38,664 bases of DNA from Lachnospiraceae bacterium (lineage in GTDB: Bacteria > Bacillota > Clostridia > Lachnospirales > Lachnospiraceae). Made by a program: the position numbers and the translations under genes. How positions within the stretch are numbered: position 1 is the stretch's first letter; each line of letters opens with the position of its first letter. Shown piece by piece: positions 16,223-24,463 of the stretch. The notes under the pieces are model-generated. The model worked only from the letters and a program-made list of their open reading frames with translations. It was not told the DNA's origin and did no database searches. The DNA lies in contig JAEELB010000159.1 in assembly GCA_016288705.1 (NCBI GenBank), positions 1 to 38,664 of the forward strand, in the 5' to 3' direction.

Positions 16223-17080
16223 ATGGTAGTACAGCACAATTTAACCGCAATGAACTCGAACCGTATGCTCGGCGTGACCGTCGGCCAGCAGGCAAAGTCA
16301 ACCGAGAAGCTCTCTTCCGGTTATCAGATCAACCGCGCAGCAGATGATGCCGCAGGTCTTTCGATCTCCGAGAAGATGAGAAGGCAGATCAGGGGTCTTA
16401 CCCAGGCTTCCAAGAATGCCGAAGATGGTGTCAGCTGCGTGCAGACAGCTGAAGGCGCACTGAATGAAGTGCACGATATGCTTCAGCGTATCAACGAACT
16501 GGCAGTCAAGGGCGAGAATGATACTCTTCAGTCAGTCGACAGACAGTACATCGCTGCTGAGATTTCACAGCTCATGTCCGAGATCGACAGAGTACAGTCC
16601 ACCACCACTTTCAACAACCAGAACCTCCTGAACGGAGACTTCTCCGCAGGTAAAGCTCTTCAGGTCGGTGCAGAGAGTGCGCAGGGCATAACCATCAAGA
16701 TCGCCAACATGGATGTGACCAGCATCTACAGCGGAACCGGAATCTCCGGCTTCCACAATGTATCAGCCGGTTCATGCAGCACGATAAGCTATGTGGCAAG
16801 TGATTTCCATGATCTGAATGCCGCCACCAAGAACGCTCTTACCAAGGTATCCCGTCAGAGGTCTGACCTCGGAGCTGTTCAGAACAGACTTGAGCACACC
16901 ATCAAGAACCTGGACAATGTTGTGGAGAACACACAGGCAGCCGAGAGCGCGATCCGCGACACGGATATGGCGACGGAGATGGTCAGATATTCAAACAACA
17001 ATATTCTGGCCCAGGCAGGACAGTCAATGCTTGCACAGGCGAACCAGTCCAATCAGGGAGTGCTTTCACTTCTGGGATGA
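16223..17080 (+). CDS. fliC: Flagellin (compact, D0-D1 type)
   Basis: The filament subunit, 285 residues. The N-terminal domain (VVQHNLTAMNSNRMLG, then EKLSSGYQINRAADDAAGLS) and C-terminal domain (AESAIRDTDMATEMVRYSNN to the end) are complete. The central region is short (about residues 140-200), so outer D2/D3 domains are missing. LQRINELAVK at 87-96 is nearly the TLR5-binding motif of Salmonella flagellin. Cys72 and Cys185 are unusual in a filament protein. The Ser/Thr-rich segment at about 165-195 is the most likely site for O-linked sugar from the Maf system downstream. It is expressed from its own sigma-28 promoter with a likely CsrA-controlled leader and ends at a strong terminator. Confidence 0.96.
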   Translation: MVVQHNLTAMNSNRMLGVTVGQQAKSTEKLSSGYQINRAADDAAGLSISEKMRRQIRGLTQASKNAEDGVSCVQTAEGALNEVHDMLQRINELAVKGENDTLQSVDRQYIAAEISQLMSEIDRVQSTTTFNNQNLLNGDFSAGKALQVGAESAQGITIKIANMDVTSIYSGTGISGFHNVSAGSCSTISYVASDFHDLNAATKNALTKVSRQRSDLGAVQNRLEHTIKNLDNVVENTQAAESAIRDTDMATEMVRYSNNNILAQAGQSMLAQANQSNQGVLSLLG

Positions 17081-17136
17081 TCCTGAAGCTGCTTAGACAG
17101 AACAGTTTGAACACATTATGGTTCGAAACTACCAAG

Positions 17137-17168
17137 AAAGACCGCCGGTTCAGCCGGCGGTCTTTTTT
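17137..17168 (+). terminator. Strong rho-independent terminator after flagellin
   Basis: The arms GACCGCCGG (17140-17148) and CCGGCGGTC (17154-17162) enclose a 5-base loop, are extended by A-T pairs, and are followed by a T-run (17163-17168). It ends the late flagellar block. Confidence 0.92.
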
Positions 17169-17179
17169 ATTATGAATGC

Positions 17180-17210
17180 GCATCATCGAGCGCGAAGCGC
17201 GAGATGATGC
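17180..17210. repeat. 31-base imperfect palindrome after the fliC terminator
   Basis: The outer arms GCATCATC (17180-17187) and GATGATGC (17203-17210) and the inner arms GCGC/GCGC around a GAA loop form a nearly perfect hairpin with one GA/GA internal mismatch. No T-run follows, so it is not a standard terminator. It could be an operator, an mRNA 3'-end stabiliser or a REP-like element. Confidence 0.55.
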
Positions 17211-17251
17211 CGGCACAGAGCTGCTATAGTTGACTAAAACCCGCATTCCTG

Positions 17252-17280
17252 TTGCTATTCGGTGTATTTTATGGTATGTT
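17252..17280 (+). promoter_or_regulatory. Possible sigma-A promoter for the CDP-sugar operon
   Basis: TTGCTA (17252-17257), 17 bases, then TATGTT (17275-17280) with an extended -10 TGG just before. An overlapping alternative is TTGACT (17230) with TGCTAT (17253). Either would start transcription well upstream of rfbF. Moderate matches only. Confidence 0.4.
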
Positions 17281-17331
17281 TTTTAATAGTTCATTCAGCT
17301 TTCCAAAACGATTAGAGGGTCGATCTACATA

Positions 17332-18108
17332 ATGAAAACAGTTATTCTGGCAGGCGGATTGGGAACAAGGATTTCAGAGGAGACCATGAACAGACCGAAA
17401 CCTTTCGTGGAGATCGGTGGAATGCCAATTATCTGGCATATCATGAAGTCTTACTCCTACTACGGATATAATGAGTTTATAATCTGTGCCGGATACAGAC
17501 AGGATTTTGTAAAAGACTGGTTTTCCCAATTCTTCATCCACAGTTCCGATGTAACCTTTGATTATACCGGTGAAAAAGAACAGATAACCGTTCATGAGAA
17601 CAGAACCGAACCATGGAAGGTGACGGTAGTGGATACCGGGCTGAACACCATGACCGGGGGCAGGCTGGGCCGTGTGAAAAGATATATCGGAGACGAGACC
17701 TTTATGCTCACCTATGGAGACGGAGTCTGTGATGTGGATATTTCCAAGCTCGTTTACTTTCACAGAGCTCACGGCAGGGCCGCAACTCTTACCGCAGTCC
17801 GGCTGGAACAGGAGAAGGGGGTTCTCGGAATAGACGTAACCGGCGCCGTAAAGACTTTCAGAGAGAAGAACATAAAGGATAATGTGCCGATAAATGCGGG
17901 TTTTATGGTGCTTGAACCGAAGATCTTTGACTATATAACGGGAGATGAGACCGTGCTTGAGAGAGAACCTCTCGAACGCCTGGCAGAGGAGGGTGAGCTT
18001 ATGAGTTATTCTCATAAGGGTTTCTGGCAGTGCATGGATAATCTCAGGGAAAAGTCGTATCTTGAAGAATTGATATCCACTGGCAACGCGCCCTGGATCA
18101 AGTGGTGA
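17332..18108 (+). CDS. rfbF: Glucose-1-phosphate cytidylyltransferase
   Basis: This 258-residue cytoplasmic enzyme makes CDP-glucose from CTP and glucose 1-phosphate, the first step to CDP-linked 3,6-dideoxyhexoses. The N-terminal nucleotide-binding loop LAGGLGTRISEET is followed by RPKPFVEIGGMPIIWHIM and GYRQDFVKDWF, the characteristic RfbF pattern. The metal-binding LTYGDGVCDVD is near residue 125, and the C-terminal FWQCMDNLREK is also typical. The length equals the family norm (about 257). The ATG has a modest AGAGGG site. It heads a tight operon with rfbH and rfbG downstream, which confirms the CDP-sugar role. Confidence 0.94.
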   Translation: MKTVILAGGLGTRISEETMNRPKPFVEIGGMPIIWHIMKSYSYYGYNEFIICAGYRQDFVKDWFSQFFIHSSDVTFDYTGEKEQITVHENRTEPWKVTVVDTGLNTMTGGRLGRVKRYIGDETFMLTYGDGVCDVDISKLVYFHRAHGRAATLTAVRLEQEKGVLGIDVTGAVKTFREKNIKDNVPINAGFMVLEPKIFDYITGDETVLEREPLERLAEEGELMSYSHKGFWQCMDNLREKSYLEELISTGNAPWIKW

Positions 18109-18128
18109 TCCTCTGAAAGGACAAGTCT

Positions 18129-19307
18129 ATGACGGAAGAAAAAAGAATCTCAGCTGCTGCAAAGGAACTTAAGGGCCAGCCTATGTTCAAGATCCTTTCC
18201 AGGATCAAGGAACTGGAGAGAAACGGGAAAAACATCGTCCATATGGAGATTGGGGATCCGGATTTCTCCACGCCAAAAAATATTCTTGAGGCCACAAAAA
18301 ATGCTCTTGACGAGGGTTACACGCATTATTCGGCTTCTATGGGTGACTATGATTTCAGGAGTCTCATCGCTCACAACAACCTGAGATCAAGGGGGTTCGA
18401 GCCGGATCTTGACCAGGTACTGGTCTCACCCGGAGCAAATATCCTGATCTATTACGCCGTCAGATGTCTCGTGGATCCGGGAGAGGAAGTGATCGTCCAG
18501 GATCCGTGCTTTCCCACTTATCTGTCGGTGTTCAGTTTTTGCGGCGTGAAACCGGTATTTGTGCCTTTGCATGAGGAGAATTCATTCAGAATAGTGCCGG
18601 AGGAACTGGAAAAGGCCATCACGGACAAGACCAGGCTCATTATCATCAACTCTCCCCATAATCCCACGGGGGCCGTTCTCACAAAGGAAGATCTGGATGC
18701 CATAGCTGACATTGCCATAAGGCACAGGATCTTTCTGTATCTTGATGAGATATATTCCCGGATGAATTATGGTGAGACTCCTTTTTACAGTCCCTCGGTG
18801 ATAGACAGATGCAGGGATGTGATGATCGTGGCAAACGGATTCTCTAAAGCCTTTGCCATGACCGGCTTCAGGATAGGAGTGGGGATAGGCCCCGCTGATG
18901 TCATGGCGAAAATGGGACTTCTCCTGGAAACCACCTCCTCCTGTGTCCCAAGCTTCATCCAGAGGGCTGCTATGGAGGCCATTCTGGGCGATCAGACAGA
19001 TGTCAGGATGATGATGGACACCTACAGAAGGAGGAGAGACATTCTGGTAGAGGGTCTTAATTCCATCGATAAGGTCACATGCCTCAATCCCGGGGGGGCG
19101 TTTTATGTGTTTCCGAATATCAGCAGAACGGGGCTTTCCTCCGAGGAATTTGCATTCCGGCTTCTGGAAAACGCCGGAGTGGGAGTGTGCTCCGGAGCGG
19201 ATTTCGGTTCCTGCGGTGAGGGTCATGTGAGGCTTTGCTATGCGAATTCGGAGGAGAACATCGTTGAAGGCGTAAGGAGGATCAAGGCCTTTGTTGAAGG
19301 GCTATAG
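18129..19307 (+). CDS. Class I/II PLP-dependent aminotransferase
   Basis: A 392-residue fold-type I aminotransferase of the aspartate aminotransferase superfamily. The PLP lysine is Lys240 in FSKAFAMTGFRIG; NSPHNPTG (174-181) and YLDEIYS (204-210), with the pyridine-binding Asp, are also present, so it should be active. The preferred amino donor and acceptor are not clear. It is not a DegT-type sugar aminotransferase, so a free amino/keto acid is the likelier substrate. It lies between rfbF and a thiamine-diphosphate enzyme, so one idea is that it provides or removes the 2-oxo acid used by that enzyme (inference). The start has AAAGGACAAG upstream, and the next gene follows by nine bases. Confidence 0.85.
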   Translation: MTEEKRISAAAKELKGQPMFKILSRIKELERNGKNIVHMEIGDPDFSTPKNILEATKNALDEGYTHYSASMGDYDFRSLIAHNNLRSRGFEPDLDQVLVSPGANILIYYAVRCLVDPGEEVIVQDPCFPTYLSVFSFCGVKPVFVPLHEENSFRIVPEELEKAITDKTRLIIINSPHNPTGAVLTKEDLDAIADIAIRHRIFLYLDEIYSRMNYGETPFYSPSVIDRCRDVMIVANGFSKAFAMTGFRIGVGIGPADVMAKMGLLLETTSSCVPSFIQRAAMEAILGDQTDVRMMMDTYRRRRDILVEGLNSIDKVTCLNPGGAFYVFPNISRTGLSSEEFAFRLLENAGVGVCSGADFGSCGEGHVRLCYANSEENIVEGVRRIKAFVEGL

Positions 19308-19316
19308 GAGATCGTC

Positions 19317-21107
19317 ATGAGAGTATGTGATTATATCGCGGATTTTATTTACAAACAGGGAATAAAGGATGTGTTCATGGTGTCCGGGGGAGGCCTTATG
19401 TATCTCACTGACGGCCTTGCCTGCAACGAGGATCTGAACACCGTGTGCTGTCATCATGAACAGGCGGCTGCAATGGCTGCCTGCGGATATGCAAAATACA
19501 ATGACATGGGATGCTGCTATGTGACCACGGGCTGCGGAGGCACAAACACAATGACGGGCCTCCTGAACGCGTGGCAGGACTGTACTCCGGTACTGTTTGT
19601 GTCGGGACAGTGCAAAAGGGTGGAAACCATCAGGTATACCGGCGCAAAAATCCGGCAGTTCGGCGTTCAGGAAGCGGACATAATCTCCCTTGTAAAGCCT
19701 TTGACCAAGTATTCCGTTATGATAGAAGATCCCCTGAAGATCAGGTATCATATGGAAAAAGCTTTTTATCTGGCGAGAAGTCTCCGCCCGGGTCCCGTGT
19801 GGATAGATGTTCCCATGGATGTTCAGGCGGCTGAGATAAATGAAAAAGAATTGGATGGTTTCGACCCTTCCGAACTGTATCCGGAAAAGCAGACAGCCAC
19901 GGAAAGGGAGATAGAGGACATCTGCGGGTACTTCAGAGAGGCTGAAAGACCCGTCATCATAGCCGGACATGGAGTGAGACTGTCGGGCGCGACGGAGCTC
20001 TTCGGACAATTCGTGAGAAAACACCACATCCCTTTTGTGAGTTCCAGACTGGGTACCGATGTGCTTCCCACTGAGGATGACCTCTACATCGGCAGGATAG
20101 GAAATAAAGGCACCAGAGCAGGAAATTTTGCCGTACAGAACGCAGATCTGGTCTTGGCCCTGGGCAGCAGGCTGAGCGTGAGTTCCACCGGACAGCAATA
20201 TGAACTTTTCGCCAGAGAGGCGAAGGTCGTGGTGGTGGATATTGATAAATTCGAGCACACAAAGAATACCGTTCACATTGACAGGCTGATAATATCGGAC
20301 GTCAGGGATGTCCTGGAACGATTGTCCATGGATGAAGATATCCGCTTTGATGAGTGGGCGGAAAAATGCCTCCGTTGGAAGAAGATGTGGCCTGTCTGTC
20401 TCCCGGAATACTATGAGGAACCCGGTGCCATCAATATGTACGTCTTTGTGGAGGAACTGTCAAAGCAGCTCAGGAAGGATTCCGTTGTCATAGGGGATGC
20501 CGGATCTGCGGTATATGTGCCTCCGCAGGCTATCAAAACCACAACTCCCGAACAGAGATACATCACCAGCGGCGCCCAGGCTGAGATGGGGTTTTCATTG
20601 CCTGCTGCGGTGGGAGTGAGTGTTGCCAGGGGAGGCGGAGAGGTGCTGGCCATAACCGGTGACGGAAGCCTGCAGATGAACCTGCAGGAGCTTCAGACAC
20701 TGAAGCATTACGGATTGCCGGTGAAACTATTTGTCTGGAACAATGACGGATATCTGTCAATAAGAGCTACCCAGAGGAAGTTTTTCAACGGAAGGTTTAT
20801 CGGTACGGACAAAACAAACGGCGTCTCCTTTCCGGATCTGGAGAAGTTGTCGGAAGCCTACGGTCTGAAGTATATCAGGATCGGGAATACGGCTGAATTG
20901 GCAGAAAAACTCAGTGAAGTCCTTTCCCTCGAAGAACCGGTGGTATGCGACGTGATGATCCTGAGGGACCAGGAGGTCATTCCCTCCATCAGTTCGAAAG
21001 AGATAGACGGAAAGCTTGTGTCTATGCCTCCGGAAGACATGTATCCATTCCTGGACAGGGAAGTGTTTGAAAATGAAATGGTAGTCAGACCGGTAACGGA
21101 AAGATAA
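19317..21107 (+). CDS. Thiamine-diphosphate enzyme of the acetolactate synthase family (sugar-cluster type)
   Basis: This 596-residue protein has the three-domain layout of acetolactate synthase-like enzymes. The catalytic Glu48 lies in CHHEQAAAMAACGYA; the central domain spans about 190-340; the ThDP motif runs from GDGS (448-451) to NNDGY (475-479). The C-terminal EDMYPFLDREVF pattern is one I associate with relatives found in polysaccharide clusters, not with branched-chain amino-acid operons, and no ilvN-like small subunit or ilv gene is nearby. In Yersinia the related YerE adds a two-carbon unit from pyruvate to a CDP-4-keto-3,6-dideoxyhexose. Here it sits with rfbF, rfbG, rfbH and an SDR, so a YerE-like role is a reasonable inference, not proven. 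Confidence 0.8.
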   Translation: MRVCDYIADFIYKQGIKDVFMVSGGGLMYLTDGLACNEDLNTVCCHHEQAAAMAACGYAKYNDMGCCYVTTGCGGTNTMTGLLNAWQDCTPVLFVSGQCKRVETIRYTGAKIRQFGVQEADIISLVKPLTKYSVMIEDPLKIRYHMEKAFYLARSLRPGPVWIDVPMDVQAAEINEKELDGFDPSELYPEKQTATEREIEDICGYFREAERPVIIAGHGVRLSGATELFGQFVRKHHIPFVSSRLGTDVLPTEDDLYIGRIGNKGTRAGNFAVQNADLVLALGSRLSVSSTGQQYELFAREAKVVVVDIDKFEHTKNTVHIDRLIISDVRDVLERLSMDEDIRFDEWAEKCLRWKKMWPVCLPEYYEEPGAINMYVFVEELSKQLRKDSVVIGDAGSAVYVPPQAIKTTTPEQRYITSGAQAEMGFSLPAAVGVSVARGGGEVLAITGDGSLQMNLQELQTLKHYGLPVKLFVWNNDGYLSIRATQRKFFNGRFIGTDKTNGVSFPDLEKLSEAYGLKYIRIGNTAELAEKLSEVLSLEEPVVCDVMILRDQEVIPSISSKEIDGKLVSMPPEDMYPFLDREVFENEMVVRPVTER

Positions 21108-21110
21108 GAC

Positions 21111-22013
21111 GTGAAAAGGGTGATGGTGACCGGAGCCACCGGCATGATAGGTCTGGCTCTCATAAAGGAATGCCTGAAACATAACACGGAAGTATATGCC
21201 TGCGTCCGTCCCGATTCCGCCAGAAATAGAAGGCTTCCCGATTCCGGCCTTCTGCATGTGATAAACGCAGGACTGGAAGACCTTCAAAGTGTCAGGATAC
21301 CTGAAAAAGATTTCGACGTGTTTTATCATTTCGGCTGGAGTGGGACTGACAGGACGGGGCGTGAGGACTTTTTTTTACAGGAGCGGAACGTAGGTTTTAC
21401 TCTGAATGCAGTCAGGCTTGCTTCCGACATCGGATGCAAAAAATTCATCGGAGCCGGCTCCCAGGCGGAATACGGTCCCGTGAACGGAGAGATAGATGAT
21501 CTCACCCCTTTGCAAGCAGTGTCGGCATACGGTATTGCAAAGGATTCTGCCGGAAAAATGAGCCGGGGGTTGTGTTCTCAATTGGGGCTCGTCCATATAT
21601 GGGGCAGGATCTTCAGCGTTTACGGCGTAAATGACAAAGCCGGCACCATGACGGATTATGCGGTCAGATCTTTTGCCGCCGGGAGAAAAGCTCATTTTTC
21701 CGAAGGCAGTCAGGTGTGGAATTACCTCAATGAAGAAGATGCCGGCAGAGTGTTTTATCTGATGGGTGAAAAGATCTGTACAGACAGAGTCTACAGGGTG
21801 GCCGGTTCGGAACAGAAGAAACTCAGGGATTATATCTATGATATCGCTGATCTTATGGATGCACGGGATCTGTGTGTCTTTGACCGGGAGGGGGGCGCAT
21901 GTCCACTCATGACTGATATTTCCCCGCTTGAAAAGGAACTCGGTTTCAGACCGGTTGTGGAATTCAAAGAAGGCATAAAAAGGATGATAAAAGCATATGA
22001 GATGGACAAGTGA
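21111..22013 (+). CDS. NAD(P)-dependent SDR sugar epimerase/reductase
   Basis: A 300-residue extended short-chain dehydrogenase. The Rossmann glycine motif is VTGATGMIG (6-14); Ser117 in GAGSQAEYG and Tyr140/Lys144 in SAYGIAK form the catalytic triad. It resembles the reductases and epimerases that finish CDP-dideoxysugars (abequose and tyvelose synthases, or YerF in yersiniose formation). With a ThDP enzyme just upstream, reduction of a keto group on the branched product is a plausible job (inference). The start is GTG three bases after the previous stop, placed just before the Rossmann strand. The end overlaps the rfbH start by 17 bases. Confidence 0.82.
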   Translation: MKRVMVTGATGMIGLALIKECLKHNTEVYACVRPDSARNRRLPDSGLLHVINAGLEDLQSVRIPEKDFDVFYHFGWSGTDRTGREDFFLQERNVGFTLNAVRLASDIGCKKFIGAGSQAEYGPVNGEIDDLTPLQAVSAYGIAKDSAGKMSRGLCSQLGLVHIWGRIFSVYGVNDKAGTMTDYAVRSFAAGRKAHFSEGSQVWNYLNEEDAGRVFYLMGEKICTDRVYRVAGSEQKKLRDYIYDIADLMDARDLCVFDREGGACPLMTDISPLEKELGFRPVVEFKEGIKRMIKAYEMDK

Positions 22014-23355
22014 AGAAGAGGCAAGGCAGGAAATAAAATCTCTGGTGGCGGAGTACTACAAGGATTTCAAGGCGGAGGACAGAAGTCACGGCAGATCCGG
22101 TTTCAAGCCCGGCGACAGGATCAATTACTCGGGAAGGGTCTATGACGAAAGGGAAATGATGGCTCTCACCGATTCTGTTCTGGACTTCTGGCTGACTTCA
22201 GGGAGATTTGCCGAAGAATTTGAAAGATCTTTTTCTGAATGGATCGGCGTGAAATATGCGCATCTTGTGAATAGCGGATCTTCGGCCAATCTGATCGCAT
22301 TTATGGCCCTTACGGCTCCGGAACTCGGAGAGCGCAGGATCAAAAGAGGTGATGAGGTCATTACAGTAGCCTGCGGTTTTCCCACCACCATAGCTCCGAT
22401 GATACAATACGGAGCGGTTCCTGTATTTGTGGACGTGACTGTTCCCGGTTACAATCCGGATCCGGATGCTCTTGAGGCAGCCCTTTCTCCCAAAACGAAA
22501 GCCGTGATGGCTGCCCACACTTTGGGTAATCCCTTTAACATCAGGAGAATAAGGGAGTTCTGCAAAAAGAACAACCTCTGGCTTGTGGAGGACAATTGCG
22601 ATGCACTGGGATCGGAATACACCATAGATGGTGAAACCAGATATACGGGTGCCTGGGGCGATATCGGAACCAGCAGTTTCTACCCGCCTCACCATATAAC
22701 CATGGGCGAGGGCGGCTGTGTCTATACCGACAACCCGCTGCTCCACAGACTTATTCTTTCATACAGGGACTGGGGCAGGGACTGTATCTGTCCTCCCGGG
22801 AAGGACGGAGTGTGCGGTCACAGGTTTGACAGGCAGATGGGCGAGCTTCCTTTGGGCTATGATCACAAGTATACCTACAGTCATTTCGGCTACAACCTTA
22901 AGGTGACAGACATGCAGGCCGCTGTGGGCGTGGAGCAGCTGAAAAAGTTTCCTGATTTCATAAGGAAGAGGAGAGAAAACTGGGAGAGGATGAGAGCGGG
23001 ACTTGAAGATCTGTCAGATCTGCTGATACTGCCCGAAGTCGAACCGGATTCAACTCCTTCCTGGTTCGGATTCATGATGACAGTGAGACCGGAGTCAGGA
23101 CTTGACAGAAATGTCATAACGGGGCATCTGGAGAAAAACAATATTCAGACCAGACTCCTGTTCGGCGGCAATCTCATCAGACATCCGGCCTTTGACCTGC
23201 TCAGAGGCACTGATGGATACAGGGTTTCGGGAGAACTTGAAAATACCGAACTCATCATGAATAATTCGTTTTGGACAGGGGTATATCCCGGACTGAGGGC
23301 TGAAGAAACGGATCATATGATAAGGGTGATTCATGAAAGCGTTGGCAGATCGTAA
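21997..23355 (+). CDS. rfbH: CDP-4-dehydro-6-deoxyglucose 3-dehydrase (E1, iron-sulfur PMP enzyme)
   Basis: A 452-residue enzyme that removes the C3 hydroxyl of CDP-4-keto-6-deoxyglucose using PMP and a [2Fe-2S] cluster, on the route to 3,6-dideoxyhexoses. The usual aminotransferase lysine is replaced by histidine in FYPPHHITMGEGG (His232/His233), diagnostic for this dehydrase. Cluster cysteines are visible as C-X-C-X7-C (Cys263, Cys265, Cys273), with an upstream Cys201 in EDNCDALGS. The Cys201-Cys263 spacing is 61 residues against 57 in Salmonella RfbH because of a four-residue insertion. E1 normally needs a separate flavin iron-sulfur reductase (E3, AscD/DdhD), which I do not see in the window. 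Confidence 0.95.
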   Translation: MRWTSEEEARQEIKSLVAEYYKDFKAEDRSHGRSGFKPGDRINYSGRVYDEREMMALTDSVLDFWLTSGRFAEEFERSFSEWIGVKYAHLVNSGSSANLIAFMALTAPELGERRIKRGDEVITVACGFPTTIAPMIQYGAVPVFVDVTVPGYNPDPDALEAALSPKTKAVMAAHTLGNPFNIRRIREFCKKNNLWLVEDNCDALGSEYTIDGETRYTGAWGDIGTSSFYPPHHITMGEGGCVYTDNPLLHRLILSYRDWGRDCICPPGKDGVCGHRFDRQMGELPLGYDHKYTYSHFGYNLKVTDMQAAVGVEQLKKFPDFIRKRRENWERMRAGLEDLSDLLILPEVEPDSTPSWFGFMMTVRPESGLDRNVITGHLEKNNIQTRLLFGGNLIRHPAFDLLRGTDGYRVSGELENTELIMNNSFWTGVYPGLRAEETDHMIRVIHESVGRS

Positions 23356-24463
23356 AGAGATATTGAAGTCCTACAGAGGAAAGCGGGTTCTGGTCACCGG
23401 AAATACCGGTTTTAAGGGCTCGTGGCTCACCTTTATGCTGAAGGAAGCAGGGAGCATCGTCATGGGATATTCGCTGCCTCCGGAACCGGGAAGATCCCTT
23501 TATGAAATGGCTGGTTTAAACGGGAAAGGACGTATTGAACAGGTTTTCGGCGATGTGAGGGATCTGAAGGGGATGGAAAAGGCTTTCCTGGACTTTAAGC
23601 CGGAGATAGTATTTCATCTGGCAGCCCAGCCCATAGTGCGCAGATCCTACAGGGAACCGGTGGAAACCTTTGAGACGAATATAATGGGGACCGTTAATGT
23701 GCTTGAGTGTGTGAGGCTGAATCCTTCCGTAAGATCATTTCTCAATGTGACCACGGACAAGGTATATCTGAACCGGGAGGGAAACACCGGGTTTAAGGAG
23801 ACGGATCCTCTTGACGGATACGATCCGTACAGCAATTCGAAGTCATGCAGCGAGCTTGTGACCCACAGTTACGCCTCGTCATTTTTTAAGGACACGGATA
23901 CAGCCATCTCAACCGCAAGGGCCGGAAACGTCATCGGCGGAGGGGATTTTTCCGAGGACAGGATCATTCCCGACTGTGTCAGGTGTGTTGAGGAGGCGTA
24001 TTACAGGGGGGCAGGTTCCGAAGCGGATATCACGGTACGGAACCCACACAGCATAAGACCTTACCAGCATGTGCTGGAACCATTATTCGCTTATCTTATG
24101 ATAGCAAAAGCTCAATATGAAGATAAGAACTGTTCGGGCTGGTACAATGTGGGACCTGATGACGGAGACTGCATAAACACGGGGGATCTGGTGTCCTGCT
24201 TTTGCGAGAAGTGGAATCATGCAGGGAAAGGTATGCCGAGGGCTGTCTGGCATCACCGGACAGAGAGTTCAGCTCCCCATGAGGCCGGTTATCTGAAACT
24301 GGACTGCTCAAAACTGAAAAGTGTTTTCGGATGGAGCCCGTGCTGGAACACGGAAAAGGCCATTGAGGAAACAGTAAACTTCACAAACCGCATGCTGGCG
24401 GGAGACGATATCCGTAAAGAGATGAAGAGAGAAATTGAGGAAATGGAGAATGGCTGTGAATGA
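23333..24463 (+). CDS. rfbG: CDP-glucose 4,6-dehydratase
   Basis: A 376-residue extended SDR that converts CDP-glucose to CDP-4-keto-6-deoxyglucose, the substrate of RfbH. The NAD-binding motif is VTGNTGFKGSWL (21-32), the typical RfbG form; TTDK (140-143) and Tyr166/Lys170 in YSNSK complete the active site. NPHSIRPYQHVLEPL in the C-terminal half is also characteristic. The length is slightly above the usual 355-360. It overlaps rfbH by 23 bases and the next gene by 14, so the operon is very compact. The order (rfbF apart, rfbH before rfbG) differs from the rfbF-rfbG-rfbH order of Salmonella. Confidence 0.94.
   Translation: MKALADRKEILKSYRGKRVLVTGNTGFKGSWLTFMLKEAGSIVMGYSLPPEPGRSLYEMAGLNGKGRIEQVFGDVRDLKGMEKAFLDFKPEIVFHLAAQPIVRRSYREPVETFETNIMGTVNVLECVRLNPSVRSFLNVTTDKVYLNREGNTGFKETDPLDGYDPYSNSKSCSELVTHSYASSFFKDTDTAISTARAGNVIGGGDFSEDRIIPDCVRCVEEAYYRGAGSEADITVRNPHSIRPYQHVLEPLFAYLMIAKAQYEDKNCSGWYNVGPDDGDCINTGDLVSCFCEKWNHAGKGMPRAVWHHRTESSAPHEAGYLKLDCSKLKSVFGWSPCWNTEKAIEETVNFTNRMLAGDDIRKEMKREIEEMENGCE

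Noticed and set aside
19317..21107. Acetolactate synthase for branched-chain amino acids.
   Set aside because: There is no regulatory subunit, ilvC or ilvD nearby; the gene is embedded between CDP-sugar genes and its C-terminus resembles sugar-cluster ThDP enzymes.
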